Source of the DNA: CAYTTA01 sp964440655
GTDB taxonomy: Bacteria; Bacteroidota; Rhodothermia; Balneolales; Balneolaceae
NCBI GenBank assembly: GCA_964440655.1
Contig: CAYTTA010000004.1
Location: forward strand, 32,026-96,025
Length of the DNA: 64,000 bases
Reading direction: 5' to 3'
Shown here: one piece after another, positions 1 through 8,325 of the stretch
Layout of the letters: each line of letters begins with the position of its first letter
Numbering within the stretch: the stretch's first letter is position 1
Position numbers and translations under genes: made by a program
The notes under the pieces: model-generated
The model's database searches: none
The model's input: only the letters and a program-made list of their open reading frames with translations
What the model was told of the DNA's origin: nothing

Positions 1-233
1 CCGCCATCGCGCATGGACCGGCTCTGGGTGATAAGGTCGCGGATCATCCAGAGAAAAGGGTAGAGGGGGATCAGGACAGCTATCACAACCCGGATCCATT
101 TTTTCCCTTCCTCCTCCTCGATATGGCAGATGCCGGAGAGCCCTGATATCCAGAAGAGGAAAAAGAGAAACAGGAGGTAGGAGATGGCCAGCGAGCCGAT
201 GAATCCGAAGGTGTTATAGAAGGTTTCCAGCAT
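1..233 (-). CDS. Membrane protein, partial (C-terminus outside window)
   Basis: The minus-strand frame opens with ATG at 233 and runs off the left edge without a stop, giving at least 77 residues. The N-terminus (METFYNTFGFIGSL-like) is followed by two hydrophobic stretches, around residues 10-30 and 50-65, separated by a charged linker with four consecutive Glu. This suggests an inner-membrane protein with at least two membrane segments. It is divergent from der, whose start lies 52 bases away, so the gap must hold both promoters. I do not recognise a family, and there is no clear ribosome binding site. Confidence 0.55.
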   Translation of the reverse strand, partial: MLETFYNTFGFIGSLAISYLLFLFFLFWISGLSGICHIEEEEGKKWIRVVIAVLIPLYPFLWMIRDLITQSRSMRDG

Positions 234-285
234 GGTGAAATAGAAAATCCGTATCTTGGGCGATTCTTAAATATAGTTTTTTTCA

Positions 286-1593
286 ATGAATCCAACCGTA
301 TCCATCGTCGGCAGACCCAACGTCGGCAAGTCGACCCTTTTCAACCGCCTGGTGGGCCAGAGGGAGGCCATTGTCCACGATGAGGTGGGGGTGACCCGCG
401 ACCGCCACTATGGCGAGAGTTTCTGGAACGGGGTGGAGTTCAGTGTGATCGACACAGGCGGATACCTGCCCGACGATATGGACGTCATTGTCCGGGGCAT
501 CCGCGAGCAGGTTCTCATTGCCATCGAAGAGTCCGATCTGGTTCTTTTCGTGGTTGATGTGGAGGCGGGAATCCATCCGCTTGACGAGGCGGTCGCCGCG
601 CTTCTCCGGCAGCAGAAGAAACCGGTGATCGTGGTGCCCAATAAGGCGGACAACGAAGAGAGAAGGCTCCAGGCCGTCGAATTCTACGGGCTTGGATTCG
701 AAGATCTCTATCCGGTCTCCTCGCTCAGCGGATCGGGCAACGGGGATCTTCTGGACCGGATCGTGGAGCTGCTCCCGGAAAAAGAGCCGGCGGAGAAGAG
801 TGATACACCGAAGCTGGCCTTTATCGGCCGTCCCAATGTGGGGAAGAGCAGTCTGGTGAACGCGCTTCTGAAAAGCAACCGCTGCATTGTGACCGATATC
901 CCCGGAACCACCCGAGACTCCATAAATACCTTGCTGGAATATGATGGCCGGAACTACGAGCTGATCGATACGGCCGGTCTGCGTAAAAAGGCACGGGTAT
1001 CGGAGAATATCGAATTTTACAGTACAATCCGGACTGCCCGGGCCCTGAGAGAGTGCGATGTTGCCATTCTGATTCTGGATGCCACGAGAGGATTCGAGGT
1101 TCAGGACAAGCGGATATTGAGGGAGGCGGAGCAGTTCAACAAGGGGATCCTTCTGGTTCTGAACAAATGGGATCTGGTTCCCGACAAGGTTACCCATCTC
1201 TTCCGGGAGTTTCAGAAGACGATTTATGATCAGGTTCCAACCATGAGATATGTTCCGATTGTATCGGTCTCGGCCCTGACCCGCAAGCGGGTGGAGAGGG
1301 TGCTCGATCTGGCCGAAGAGGTGATCCGTGAAAGAGCCAGAAAGATCCCGACCCCGGAGCTGAATGATTTTATACAGAGGATCACGCAAGACCGGCCCCT
1401 GCCGGTGAAACGGGGAAAGCAGCTCCGGATCCACTACGCCACCCAGGTAAAGTCCTCTCCTCCGGTCTTCAAGTTCTTCATGAACAGTCCGGAGGAGATG
1501 CCGCCCAATTACCGTCGTTATCTTGAGAACCGTTTCCGGGAAGAGTACGGTTTTACGGGTGTTCCCCTTACCTTCATCTTCCGGCAGAAATAA
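286..1593 (+). CDS. der: Ribosome-associated GTPase Der (EngA)
   Basis: Der is an essential double-GTPase that acts late in 50S subunit assembly. Two complete G domains are visible. Domain 1 has the P-loop GRPNVGKS at residues 9-16, DTGG at 56-59 and NKAD at 119-122. Domain 2 has GRPNVGKS at 181-188, DTAG at 228-231 and NKWD at 293-296. A KH-like domain follows from about residue 350. At 435 residues it has the usual family length and no truncation. The ATG at 286 places the first beta strand directly before the P-loop, as in other Der proteins. It is transcribed away from the partial gene to its left. Confidence 0.97.
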   Translation: MNPTVSIVGRPNVGKSTLFNRLVGQREAIVHDEVGVTRDRHYGESFWNGVEFSVIDTGGYLPDDMDVIVRGIREQVLIAIEESDLVLFVVDVEAGIHPLDEAVAALLRQQKKPVIVVPNKADNEERRLQAVEFYGLGFEDLYPVSSLSGSGNGDLLDRIVELLPEKEPAEKSDTPKLAFIGRPNVGKSSLVNALLKSNRCIVTDIPGTTRDSINTLLEYDGRNYELIDTAGLRKKARVSENIEFYSTIRTARALRECDVAILILDATRGFEVQDKRILREAEQFNKGILLVLNKWDLVPDKVTHLFREFQKTIYDQVPTMRYVPIVSVSALTRKRVERVLDLAEEVIRERARKIPTPELNDFIQRITQDRPLPVKRGKQLRIHYATQVKSSPPVFKFFMNSPEEMPPNYRRYLENRFREEYGFTGVPLTFIFRQK

Positions 1594-1732
1594 GGGGGTG
1601 ACGGCTTTGAACCCTATTGTACAAACGGTTATTTTACGTTTTTGAAACGCACGTCAGGAGCCGGCTCGAACGGCCCGACCACGCAGGAAGATATCAAGCA
1701 AAATCCAAGCAACCGACGATCCGGGTGATTCC

Positions 1733-2422
1733 ATGAGTGTAAACCTAGAGAAACGGGTACTGAACGCACTGAACAAAAACCACGACCGGGAGCGAAAACT
1801 CTCCTTCCTGGAGAAGATCTACCTTCCGGAGGTATTCAGAGGGCTCTGGTACAGTTTCAAGCAGATGCTGGCTCCCAAATTCACCATGCAGTATCCGGAG
1901 GAGCAATGGGATCCCCCCGCCATCTTCCGCGGAAGGCCGGTTCTGGTCGAGGACAACGGTCAGGAGCGATGTGTCGCCTGTGGTCTCTGCGCCCGTGCAT
2001 GTCCGCCTCTTGCCATCAGCATGCAGGCTGCCGAGAAGGATGATCCGAAGGAGCGCTATCCCACCATTTTTGAGATCAACATGCTCCGGTGCATCTACTG
2101 CGGCTACTGCGAAGAGGTCTGCCCGGAAGAGGCCATTGTGATGAGCGATGATTATGATATCGTCTTCCATTCCAGAGAAGAGGCGATCTACGACAAGCAG
2201 CGGCTTCTGGTCCCCAAGGAGGAGCTGAAGGAGCGACTCGACTATCTGCGGGAGTACCGCAATCCCCAGTTCGGTCAGTTCTGGGATTTCCAGGAGGAGA
2301 ACAACATCCACTCTGTCAGAGACCGGGATCGGGACTGGAACACCGGACTCTCTCTGGTTGACATGCTGGAGCGGCAGAAGGAGATTGATGCCACCAAAGC
2401 GGATTCATCAGCCTGGGCCTGA
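1733..2422 (+). CDS. nuoI: NADH-quinone oxidoreductase subunit I (two 4Fe-4S ferredoxin-type)
   Basis: This subunit carries clusters N6a and N6b in the peripheral arm of complex I and passes electrons towards the quinone site. Two perfect CxxCxxCxxxCP motifs are visible, with cysteines at residues 80/83/86/90 and 120/123/126/130. The protein has 229 residues, longer than the roughly 180-residue proteobacterial form. The extra length lies in a charged N-terminus (about residues 1-35) and a C-terminal tail rich in charged and aromatic residues. No other nuo gene is present in the window, so it is isolated from the rest of complex I. The next gene starts 11 bases downstream and is probably co-transcribed. 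Confidence 0.92.
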   Translation: MSVNLEKRVLNALNKNHDRERKLSFLEKIYLPEVFRGLWYSFKQMLAPKFTMQYPEEQWDPPAIFRGRPVLVEDNGQERCVACGLCARACPPLAISMQAAEKDDPKERYPTIFEINMLRCIYCGYCEEVCPEEAIVMSDDYDIVFHSREEAIYDKQRLLVPKEELKERLDYLREYRNPQFGQFWDFQEENNIHSVRDRDRDWNTGLSLVDMLERQKEIDATKADSSAWA

Positions 2423-2433
2423 TTCGGGACGTC

Positions 2434-2985
2434 ATGGCAAAAGAGATATCCCAGGGGCAGCTCAACGAAATTCTTCAGGATGCCACCTATATAGGGGATG
2501 AGGCGGAGGCTCTCCGCTATGTGATCGACACTGTACCGTACGATCAGGCGATCCCCGGAAACAGTTCCATCCTGGAGAAGCTTCTCTTGCTCGACCATCT
2601 CCAGCTGAACTTTTTCCGCCCTGTTTTTGAGCGGGTCGAGTCGGAACCGGGGCAGCCTGTCCGTACCGGCGATCTGGCTGTTATCAGCCAGACGTTCGAA
2701 ATCGGTGAGGATGCAGGTCCGTTCGATATTCAGAAGGTGCTTGGGAAACTCTCCAAGCATCGAGCCGCCCTGGTCAGTATCCTGAAACGGATTCCTCTCA
2801 TCGATTGGGAGCGCGAACTTCAGAACGGTTCGAAACGGATCACACTTTATGATTTCGTTCAGGAGATGATCTACAACGACCGCAAAGTACTGAAGGAGAT
2901 CGCCGATCTGGTTGCCATTTTCCAGCAGGATAGTCATACGCAACGGGAGATTCAGGCAAAAGCCCGCAAACAGACACTCAACTAA
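2434..2985 (+). CDS. Hypothetical soluble protein, possible DinB-like four-helix bundle
   Basis: The 183-residue protein is predominantly helical and has no signal peptide or membrane segment. A central stretch reads LLLLDHLQLNFFRPVFE and a later one YDFVQEMIYNDRKVLKEIADL. The spacing of a His/Asp-containing helix and a late acidic/aromatic helix loosely resembles DinB/YfiT four-helix proteins, but the usual three-His metal site is not evident. It starts 11 bases after nuoI and ends 12 bases before the next membrane-protein gene, so it looks like part of a small operon. Function is unknown and the DinB suggestion is weak. Confidence 0.6.
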   Translation: MAKEISQGQLNEILQDATYIGDEAEALRYVIDTVPYDQAIPGNSSILEKLLLLDHLQLNFFRPVFERVESEPGQPVRTGDLAVISQTFEIGEDAGPFDIQKVLGKLSKHRAALVSILKRIPLIDWERELQNGSKRITLYDFVQEMIYNDRKVLKEIADLVAIFQQDSHTQREIQAKARKQTLN

Positions 2986-2997
2986 CCGGAGTTCGTT

Positions 2998-3588
2998 TTG
3001 TGGAGTGAAATCCTGATTGTGACCTGTTCACTTGCGGCCATGGTCCCGCTCTGGTATGAATCAGGAAGGGGGCATGTCACGGTTAAATCGCTCTTATCCA
3101 TTACGCTGGCGAGCATTCTTCTGATCTTTCTCCCTCACATTCGTGAACACATTCCCACAGACTGGGGAATGATCATCGGCATCACCTCGCTCCTGATTTC
3201 ACTGGCCGTCATCATCCACTATCTCAAGCCGGTCCATCTTCGTTTTCCGGTTGCCTTCTCTTTTACGCCGGCCGTCATCATACTTTTCTATCCGCTCATA
3301 GAAGGGGCATACATTCTGAAAGAATTGCTGAATCAGTTGCTGCAGGGTGGGGCGCTCTTTATCGGTGCGATGCTCTATCCAACCCTTCATAAAAAATTGC
3401 GGTACTCATTTATTCTGTTGTCAGGTCTCATACTGCTTTTAGCAGCCTACGTGATCTACTGGTTTACCGGGATCGGACAGTTGAACGGCTGGATCTGGCA
3501 TCTCTGTCTGGCTGGCGGCCTGGTGGTGACTGCCTTCGGGATTCGCCAGATCCTGGGTCTGATGTCTCCTGAAAGGAGGGAGCCGTAG
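2998..3588 (+). CDS. Hypothetical polytopic inner-membrane protein
   Basis: The 196-residue protein is almost entirely hydrophobic, with about six predicted membrane segments (near residues 3-17, 30-45, 58-75, 85-115, 135-155 and 165-185) and short polar loops. The start is TTG at 2998; no in-frame ATG precedes the first membrane segment. The gene lies between the nuoI/DinB-like pair and the thioredoxin-fold gene, all on the plus strand with gaps of 1-12 bases. I do not recognise a domain; a small integral membrane protein with no assigned function is the most that can be said. Confidence 0.6.
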   Translation: MWSEILIVTCSLAAMVPLWYESGRGHVTVKSLLSITLASILLIFLPHIREHIPTDWGMIIGITSLLISLAVIIHYLKPVHLRFPVAFSFTPAVIILFYPLIEGAYILKELLNQLLQGGALFIGAMLYPTLHKKLRYSFILLSGLILLLAAYVIYWFTGIGQLNGWIWHLCLAGGLVVTAFGIRQILGLMSPERREP

Positions 3589-3589
3589 C

Positions 3590-4102
3590 GTGTTGAGTGG
3601 TTTGAACAGGCTGAAGCCGGGTGATATCTTGCCAGACTGGAATCTGCAGGGGCCTGATGGAGAGACGGTTTCACTGAAGAGGTGGTTCGATCAAGGACCT
3701 CTGTTGCTCCTTGTTCTTCCTCCATTTGCGGATCCAGATTCAGACCCAGGTTCTGGAAGTGAAGATCCTGCCTCCGCCAGATGGGCCCGGAATCTGGCCT
3801 CCACCATCCGCGACAACATGAAACTCTATCGCACCCTCCGGACCGAGGTGGTGGCGATTCTTCCGATAAAGCCTTCCGATCTTGAGACGTTCCGAAAAGC
3901 AGAAAATCTCCCGTATGAGTTGTTGAGCTTCCAAGGTGAACTGGAAATAAGCGGAAAAGACTCAAAACTTGAAAAAGAGGACGAAAAGAGAGCGGCAGTG
4001 GTTGTCATTCAGAGAGATGGAACAGTGCATCATCTTCAGATTCTTGCCGGACCCGATGACAAGCTTGATCTGATCGGGCTGATGATGGCGCTTCGGGCAT
4101 AG
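3590..4102 (+). CDS. AhpC/TSA-like thioredoxin-fold protein without cysteine
   Basis: The beginning (LKPGDILPDWNLQGPDGETVSLKRWF) matches the start of peroxiredoxin/AhpC-TSA proteins, and the middle and end (VVAILPIKPSDLETFRK, VVVIQRDGTVHHLQILAGP) follow the same fold. The segment after the second strand (LLLLVLPPFADPDSDPGSGS) occupies the place where PxxxTxxC normally carries the peroxidatic cysteine. The 170-residue protein contains no cysteine at all, so it cannot be a thiol peroxidase and is probably a structural or regulatory derivative. GTG at 3590 is chosen because AGGAGGG at 3575-3581 sits at a suitable distance. It begins one base after the upstream stop codon. Confidence 0.65.
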   Translation: MLSGLNRLKPGDILPDWNLQGPDGETVSLKRWFDQGPLLLLVLPPFADPDSDPGSGSEDPASARWARNLASTIRDNMKLYRTLRTEVVAILPIKPSDLETFRKAENLPYELLSFQGELEISGKDSKLEKEDEKRAAVVVIQRDGTVHHLQILAGPDDKLDLIGLMMALRA

Positions 4103-4881
4103 ATAAAGATCCGGGTCTGTCTGGTGGGCCGGGTTTGAATGCGCTCAAAATCGTGATTGATGCTCCGAGGCTAAAGGGTTCCTGATCCCAGACTTCCATT
4201 TTCCATTCGTTTCTAATCGAGTGACCTGACCGATCTCCTGGTCGGAGGTTCGTATAGAAATCCGGTAGCGGAGGAGTGCTACTCAACCAGATTTTCGATC
4301 GGCTCCTTAAGCAATTAGCGCAACCCCGATGTAACTGAATCGGTCCAACTATAATTGATTTGCAGGGTAGGTTCCTGAATCTGCGGGTCTCTCCAATCCC
4401 TACTTAACATAATATATATTATACGCCCAAGGGGCGACCGGGAATTGAGCGGTGCACATGATCACAGATTTGGGCTTGGTCGTTTATTTAGATTCCAGCT
4501 CGCTCGAACCATCCCATGGGTGCTGGATGTAATGTCAAGGGCTGTCAAGCGCCAATGGCGCTATTGGAGTTTATTCCGATTCAGGCCGTTTAATTGGAAT
4601 AACAACCCTAAAGTCAAGAGTATGATGTTCAGCTCTATGGCCGCTTATTCTGTTATTGTCTCTCTTATTGGAATAACTGTCCAACTGTCCAACTGTCCAA
4701 ACGATCAAGCGAATACAACCTGGTTGGATAGTTGAGATAAATATTGGCACCAGAACAAGATAGAATCTAGATCTAGAACTGATCTCAACCATCGGGTTGC
4801 ATCCCTTTTCCCATTCCGATACAATCACTCTCTCACTTTCATTCTCTCATTTTGCCATATTATTTTCCCGCCCCAGCCGAA
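4103..4881. other. AT-rich spacer with short repeats, no supported gene
   Basis: This stretch is visibly richer in A and T than its surroundings and I support no gene in it. It contains a perfect 14-base AT palindrome at 4409-4422, three perfect tandem copies of CTGTCCAA at 4677-4700, two copies of ATTGGAATAAC at 4593-4603 and 4667-4677, and an inverted TTATTCC/GGAATAA pair at 4571-4577 and 4596-4602. The open frame at 4445-4735 runs through these repeats and has no family features, so I regard it as chance. Confidence 0.5.
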
Positions 4882-5238
4882 CTAATTCTCTTCTACCGCC
4901 ACCTCAAATCTCCCATCCGTATTAGGTGTCAGATCGATTTTGTCGATGATGGCATCCAGATTGATTTTCTCGCTTATTTCCGGTGATTTTCCATCCTCCG
5001 ACCAGGAGATCGGACTGGACACTCGATGGGTATTGATAACCAGCAGCAGTACTTTTCTTCTACCATCAAATTTCCGGTTTGCCACCTCCTGAATCTCGGA
5101 ACCAAGGCAGCAGGGAATCACTTGGGATCTCTCTTCACCGGGACTATCCGCATAGTAAAATCCCTCCCGAAGGCGATTCTTCCAGTTTCTATTAGAAACC
5201 AGGTGAAATATCAAGTCCGGTGTATTCCGTCTATTCAT
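4882..5238 (-). CDS. DUF952 family protein
   Basis: The 118-residue protein follows the DUF952 pattern. An opening (DLIFHLVSNRNWKN) resembles the family IYHI..-W start, the centre has VANRKFDGRRKVLLLVINTHRV, and the end (LDAIIDKIDLTPNTDGRF) resembles the family L-DAVV. The usual GFIHCS core is altered to SQVIPCC, so the putative functional loop has diverged. The function of DUF952 is not established. The gene is AT-richer than its neighbours, stands alone in an AT-rich island, and faces away from the plus-strand operon to its left, which is compatible with horizontal gain or slow decay. Family assignment is by eye. Confidence 0.65.
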   Translation of the reverse strand: MNRRNTPDLIFHLVSNRNWKNRLREGFYYADSPGEERSQVIPCCLGSEIQEVANRKFDGRRKVLLLVINTHRVSSPISWSEDGKSPEISEKINLDAIIDKIDLTPNTDGRFEVAVEEN

Positions 5239-5422
5239 TAAAGATTGATTGTATCACTGGTTCAGCCCCGCGGAAATGAATGCTGCGGTCGGCTTAACAA
5301 ATTCGATTTGCAGTTCAATATACGGCTCTTCCCAACCTCCTGCCTTCTTGACGTTTTGCCGTAAACCACTTTAAACTCCGCATCAGTCCGTATCAGACCG
5401 ACATGCGCATCAGGCCGCCATT
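5239..5422. repeat. Intergenic spacer with three CGYATCAG copies
   Basis: Just downstream of the rimK stop, three near-identical octamers CG(C/T)ATCAG lie at 5379-5386, 5389-5396 and 5406-5413. No T-tract terminator is visible on either strand. Their role, if any, is unknown. Confidence 0.35.
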
Positions 5423-6361
5423 TCAAGCGTCACTCTTGATCCGTCTTCTCCGTTCCGGTCTCTTTCTTGCTGCCAGGACCTTGCTTTCGATAAATTCAAT
5501 TATGATGCCTGCGATATCTTTCCGGGTTGTTTTTTCAATTCCCTCCAAACCCGGAGAAGAGTTCACCTCGAGTACCAGAGGACCCCGGTCCGACTGGAGC
5601 ATGTCCACGCCCGCAATGGAGAGTCCCATTGCTTTCGCGGCAGTAAGTGCTGTAGTCCGCTCCTGCCGGGTCAGCTTGATGAGTTCGCTGCTTCCCCCCT
5701 TGTGCAGATTGGCCCGGAACTCCCCATCCTTGCCCTGCCGTTTCATGGCACCCACGACCTTGCCATTGACAATAAATACCCGGATATCGGCCCCTTTCGC
5801 CTCCTGAATGAATTCCTGGACAATGACCCGGGCCTTCATACTGTGAAAAGCCTCGATGATCGATTCTGCCGCTTTTTTGGTCGGTGCAAGTACCACTCCG
5901 TACCCCTGTGTTCCCTCCAGGAGCTTGACAATCAAGGGAGCTCCACCCACACTTTCAATAATCTTCTTCACCTCTTTTGAGTAGTTCGTGAAGACCGTTT
6001 TGGGCAGTCCGACGCCTGCACTGGAGAGTATCTGAAGGCTGCGCAGTTTGTCTCTTGATCGTACCAGGGCCTGGGAGTCGACCGAGGTGAAGACATCCAT
6101 CATCTCAAACTGGCGCACCACGGCAGCTCCGTAGAAGGTCATGGAAGCGCCGATTCTTGGGATCACGGCATCCACATCCCGGATCGGTTCTCCGAAGTAG
6201 TAGATCGCGGGATTGTCCTTCTCAATAACGATGTCACATTTAAGGTGGTCCAGCACCAGTGCCTCATGACCTCTCTGTTCAATCGCTTCTATCAGTCGGG
6301 ATGTAGAATAAAGCGTTCGATCTCTGGAGAGGATGGCAATCTTTAATTTGTTGTCCTGCAT
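5423..6361 (-). CDS. rimK: RimK family ATP-grasp glutamate ligase
   Basis: RimK enzymes add glutamate residues to the C-terminus of ribosomal protein S6, or to related targets. The 312-residue protein has the RimK opening IAILSRDRTLYST, an ATP-grasp core with Lys146 and the glycine-rich loop EGTQGYGV (149-156), and the magnesium/ATP motif EVNSSPGLEGIE (265-276). The end is a basic tail (residues 297-310, many Arg/Lys). The start overlaps the end of the upstream protease-like gene by 83 bases. The pairing with a RimB-like retropepsin is known from other bacteria, where both modulate S6 modification or ribosomes. Whether the target here is S6 cannot be told from sequence. Confidence 0.92.
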   Translation of the reverse strand: MQDNKLKIAILSRDRTLYSTSRLIEAIEQRGHEALVLDHLKCDIVIEKDNPAIYYFGEPIRDVDAVIPRIGASMTFYGAAVVRQFEMMDVFTSVDSQALVRSRDKLRSLQILSSAGVGLPKTVFTNYSKEVKKIIESVGGAPLIVKLLEGTQGYGVVLAPTKKAAESIIEAFHSMKARVIVQEFIQEAKGADIRVFIVNGKVVGAMKRQGKDGEFRANLHKGGSSELIKLTRQERTTALTAAKAMGLSIAGVDMLQSDRGPLVLEVNSSPGLEGIEKTTRKDIAGIIIEFIESKVLAARKRPERRRRIKSDA

Positions 6362-6803
6362 TAAGATACTCGTTACTCATGATGTATTTTCTGGATACGT
6401 CCACCACAAATCGGTTCTGTATGAACTTCCGCCCCAACAGGACCGGATACTTCATCTCCGAGCGGTCGCTCAGAGAAAACTCAACCTCGTACCTCTGGCC
6501 CGCAAGTTCGAGCAGAGTCTGAATGATGATCCGTTTTTCACTCATCCCGTTCGAGCTGCGGATCTTCCGGATATCATGAACAGGATAGGTGAACCGGCGG
6601 TCGGAGAACTCCGGATGAGACGGATCGAGCACATTAAAGGAGACCGTCCTGCCGTCTTCAGACACTTCGATCCCGTTGCAGTGCAGACTTGAGGTGTAGG
6701 CGCCGGTATCGATTTTCGCATCCAGGTTCGTCAGGTCCCATTCAGGGAAATCAACTTTTTCGATGCGTCCGATCCAGCTTTTTTCCTTTTTCCCTGTTTT
6801 CAT
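6279..6803 (-). CDS. RimB-like retropepsin-fold protease (RimK-associated)
   Basis: This belongs to the RimK-associated aspartic protease family (formerly annotated ATP-dependent zinc protease). The catalytic Asp-Thr-Gly lies at residues 32-34 inside DAKIDTGAYTSSLH, and the family closing motif VLLGRKFIQNRFVVD spans about 121-135. The 174-residue protein continues for about 34 residues after the fold ends, and this tail is encoded inside the rimK coding region in another frame, an overlap of 83 bases. Such an arrangement suggests translational coupling. It is the first gene of the pair; no signal peptide is present, so action is cytoplasmic. Confidence 0.85.
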   Translation of the reverse strand: MKTGKKEKSWIGRIEKVDFPEWDLTNLDAKIDTGAYTSSLHCNGIEVSEDGRTVSFNVLDPSHPEFSDRRFTYPVHDIRKIRSSNGMSEKRIIIQTLLELAGQRYEVEFSLSDRSEMKYPVLLGRKFIQNRFVVDVSRKYIMSNEYLNAGQQIKDCHPLQRSNALFYIPTDRSD

Positions 6804-6893
6804 ATCTCCGTATTATAATCGCACCGACGGGTTTGGGGTGAATGCCCTCCGAACCGATGATTAAACGGACAATGATCGCCTTTCTTGTTGCCC

Positions 6894-7427
6894 ATGAAAC
6901 AGTTCCCCGAACCCTCAGACCTGCTCATTGCTGAAGAAAAGTACTCACGCCACTGGAAAAAGATCAGCCTTGCCGGATTGATCCTCTCCCTGACCCTGGT
7001 GCTCTTCTGGCTTCATGCCGATTCCGATCCGGACAAGATCGTCCTGGCAGGAGTTCTCCGATTGGGCGCTTTCCTCTGTTTTGCACTCTTTCTGCTGAGC
7101 TGGTTCAAGGTACGGCAAGGGCAGATCCGGGTTGAACTCCACTCTGAAGGTCATCATCTGCGGATCCGGTACCGGTTGCGGGACCGGATCGTTTCTGAAG
7201 AACGACTCGATCTACGCCGGATAAAAGATATCGAAATCTCCGGAATGCCGGATCGGACGGTGGCTGATGAGTTCAAACGAGCCTCTTTCACCCTCCGCTA
7301 CCGCCTGAAAGACTCCGCCGACCCGATCTGGCTGTTTGATGTTGGTGACCGGATCCTCCCTTTCGACCGGGCCACATCAGCTGAAATCCTGGAATTCCTC
7401 CGAACACGGCTGAATCAGAACAAATGA
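6894..7427 (+). CDS. Hypothetical protein with two membrane segments
   Basis: The ATG at 6894 gives a 177-residue protein; TTG codons nine and six bases upstream are in frame but less likely. Two adjacent hydrophobic segments (about residues 25-42 and 50-65) are followed by a soluble domain of roughly 105 residues rich in Arg and beta-strand patterning (RIRYRLRDRIVSEERLDL, FTLRYRLKDS). The architecture resembles PH-like or YcxB-type membrane-anchored domains, but no diagnostic motif is visible. It is divergent from the rimB/rimK pair (gap 90 bases) and convergent with speE. Confidence 0.6.
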   Translation: MKQFPEPSDLLIAEEKYSRHWKKISLAGLILSLTLVLFWLHADSDPDKIVLAGVLRLGAFLCFALFLLSWFKVRQGQIRVELHSEGHHLRIRYRLRDRIVSEERLDLRRIKDIEISGMPDRTVADEFKRASFTLRYRLKDSADPIWLFDVGDRILPFDRATSAEILEFLRTRLNQNK

Positions 7428-7460
7428 GCCGACCTGAACAGATGAACTGAACAGAACAGA

Positions 7461-8312
7461 TCACTCGCCGAGTATCTCCCGCACAAAACCGGGAAGTGCA
7501 AAGGCCCCCTGGTGAACAGCACTATTGTAGTACCGGAGTCCCTCCAGGCGTGCCCCCCCCTCCTTCACCCTCTTCAGTACAGACTTGTCGAGGGGCCCCT
7601 CTCCTTTCGAAGCGATCATCATCGACCACATGCCACCCGGATAGAGTGGAATGTAACTGAGATACATCTCTGTATGCCGGAAGAGCCCCTTCAGGGTCTG
7701 CCAGGTATCCCGGATCCCCTTGTGGTAGGACTCCACCCACGGACTTTCCGTCTGGGCTGCAAGCACTCCATTGTCTACCAATGCATTACGGCAATCTTCA
7801 TAAAAAGATCTGCTGAAAAGACCCTCCGCGGGTCCGACCGGATCCGACCCGTCCACGATTATCACATCGTAGGGGTCGGTCACATTTTTGACAAATGCGA
7901 TCCCGTCCTCACACAGAACACGCAGTTTCGGATTCTCAAAATCGCCAACCTGCGGCAGATACTCCCGGGATGCATCGATGACCACCTTGTCAATTTCAAC
8001 CAGATCGACCTGTTCGACAGTTGGATGTTTCATCACCTCGCGGGCAGTCCCCCCGTCACCCCCGCCGATAATGAGAACGCGGCGGGGTGCAGGGTGTACG
8101 AACAGAGCGGGATGGCTGAGCATCTCATGGTAGACAAATTCATCTTTTTCCGAGAGCATTACCATGCCGTCGATGGTGAGAAGATTTCCCCAGGTATCGG
8201 TCTCAAAGACCTCAACCCGCTGATAATCGCTCTGTCGGGAGAATAGAATCCGTCTGATTCCGACCGTCAGGCCGGTTTTCCCGTGATAGAACTCCTGATA
8301 CTGGATAGGCAT
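7461..8312 (-). CDS. speE: Spermidine synthase-type aminopropyltransferase
   Basis: The enzyme transfers the aminopropyl group of decarboxylated SAM to a diamine acceptor. The decarboxylated-SAM binding motif GGGDGG lies at residues 83-88, the acidic LVEID at 104-108, and the catalytic IIVDGSDPVGPAEGLF near 151-166. ATG at 8312 gives 283 residues starting with the standard MPIQYQEFYH; an upstream extension of the frame would overlap the preceding gene and is rejected. It is third in a speH-arginine decarboxylase-speE cluster with no putrescine-forming gene between, so agmatine is a possible natural acceptor. Gap to the upstream gene is 13 bases. Confidence 0.93.
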   Translation of the reverse strand: MPIQYQEFYHGKTGLTVGIRRILFSRQSDYQRVEVFETDTWGNLLTIDGMVMLSEKDEFVYHEMLSHPALFVHPAPRRVLIIGGGDGGTAREVMKHPTVEQVDLVEIDKVVIDASREYLPQVGDFENPKLRVLCEDGIAFVKNVTDPYDVIIVDGSDPVGPAEGLFSRSFYEDCRNALVDNGVLAAQTESPWVESYHKGIRDTWQTLKGLFRHTEMYLSYIPLYPGGMWSMMIASKGEGPLDKSVLKRVKEGGARLEGLRYYNSAVHQGAFALPGFVREILGE

Positions 8313-8325
8313 GATGATCTGTCGT

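Noticed and set aside
283..1434. 383-codon open frame on the minus strand inside der
   Set aside because: It is the shadow of a GC-rich gene; der has all GTPase motifs and the shadow has none.
4675..4700. Triple CTGTCCAA as a CRISPR-like or integration site
   Set aside because: Only three 8-base units without spacers; a simple slippage repeat is enough.
4445..4735. 96-codon frame in the AT-rich spacer
   Set aside because: It runs through simple repeats (CTGTCCAA) and shows no family features, so chance is more likely.
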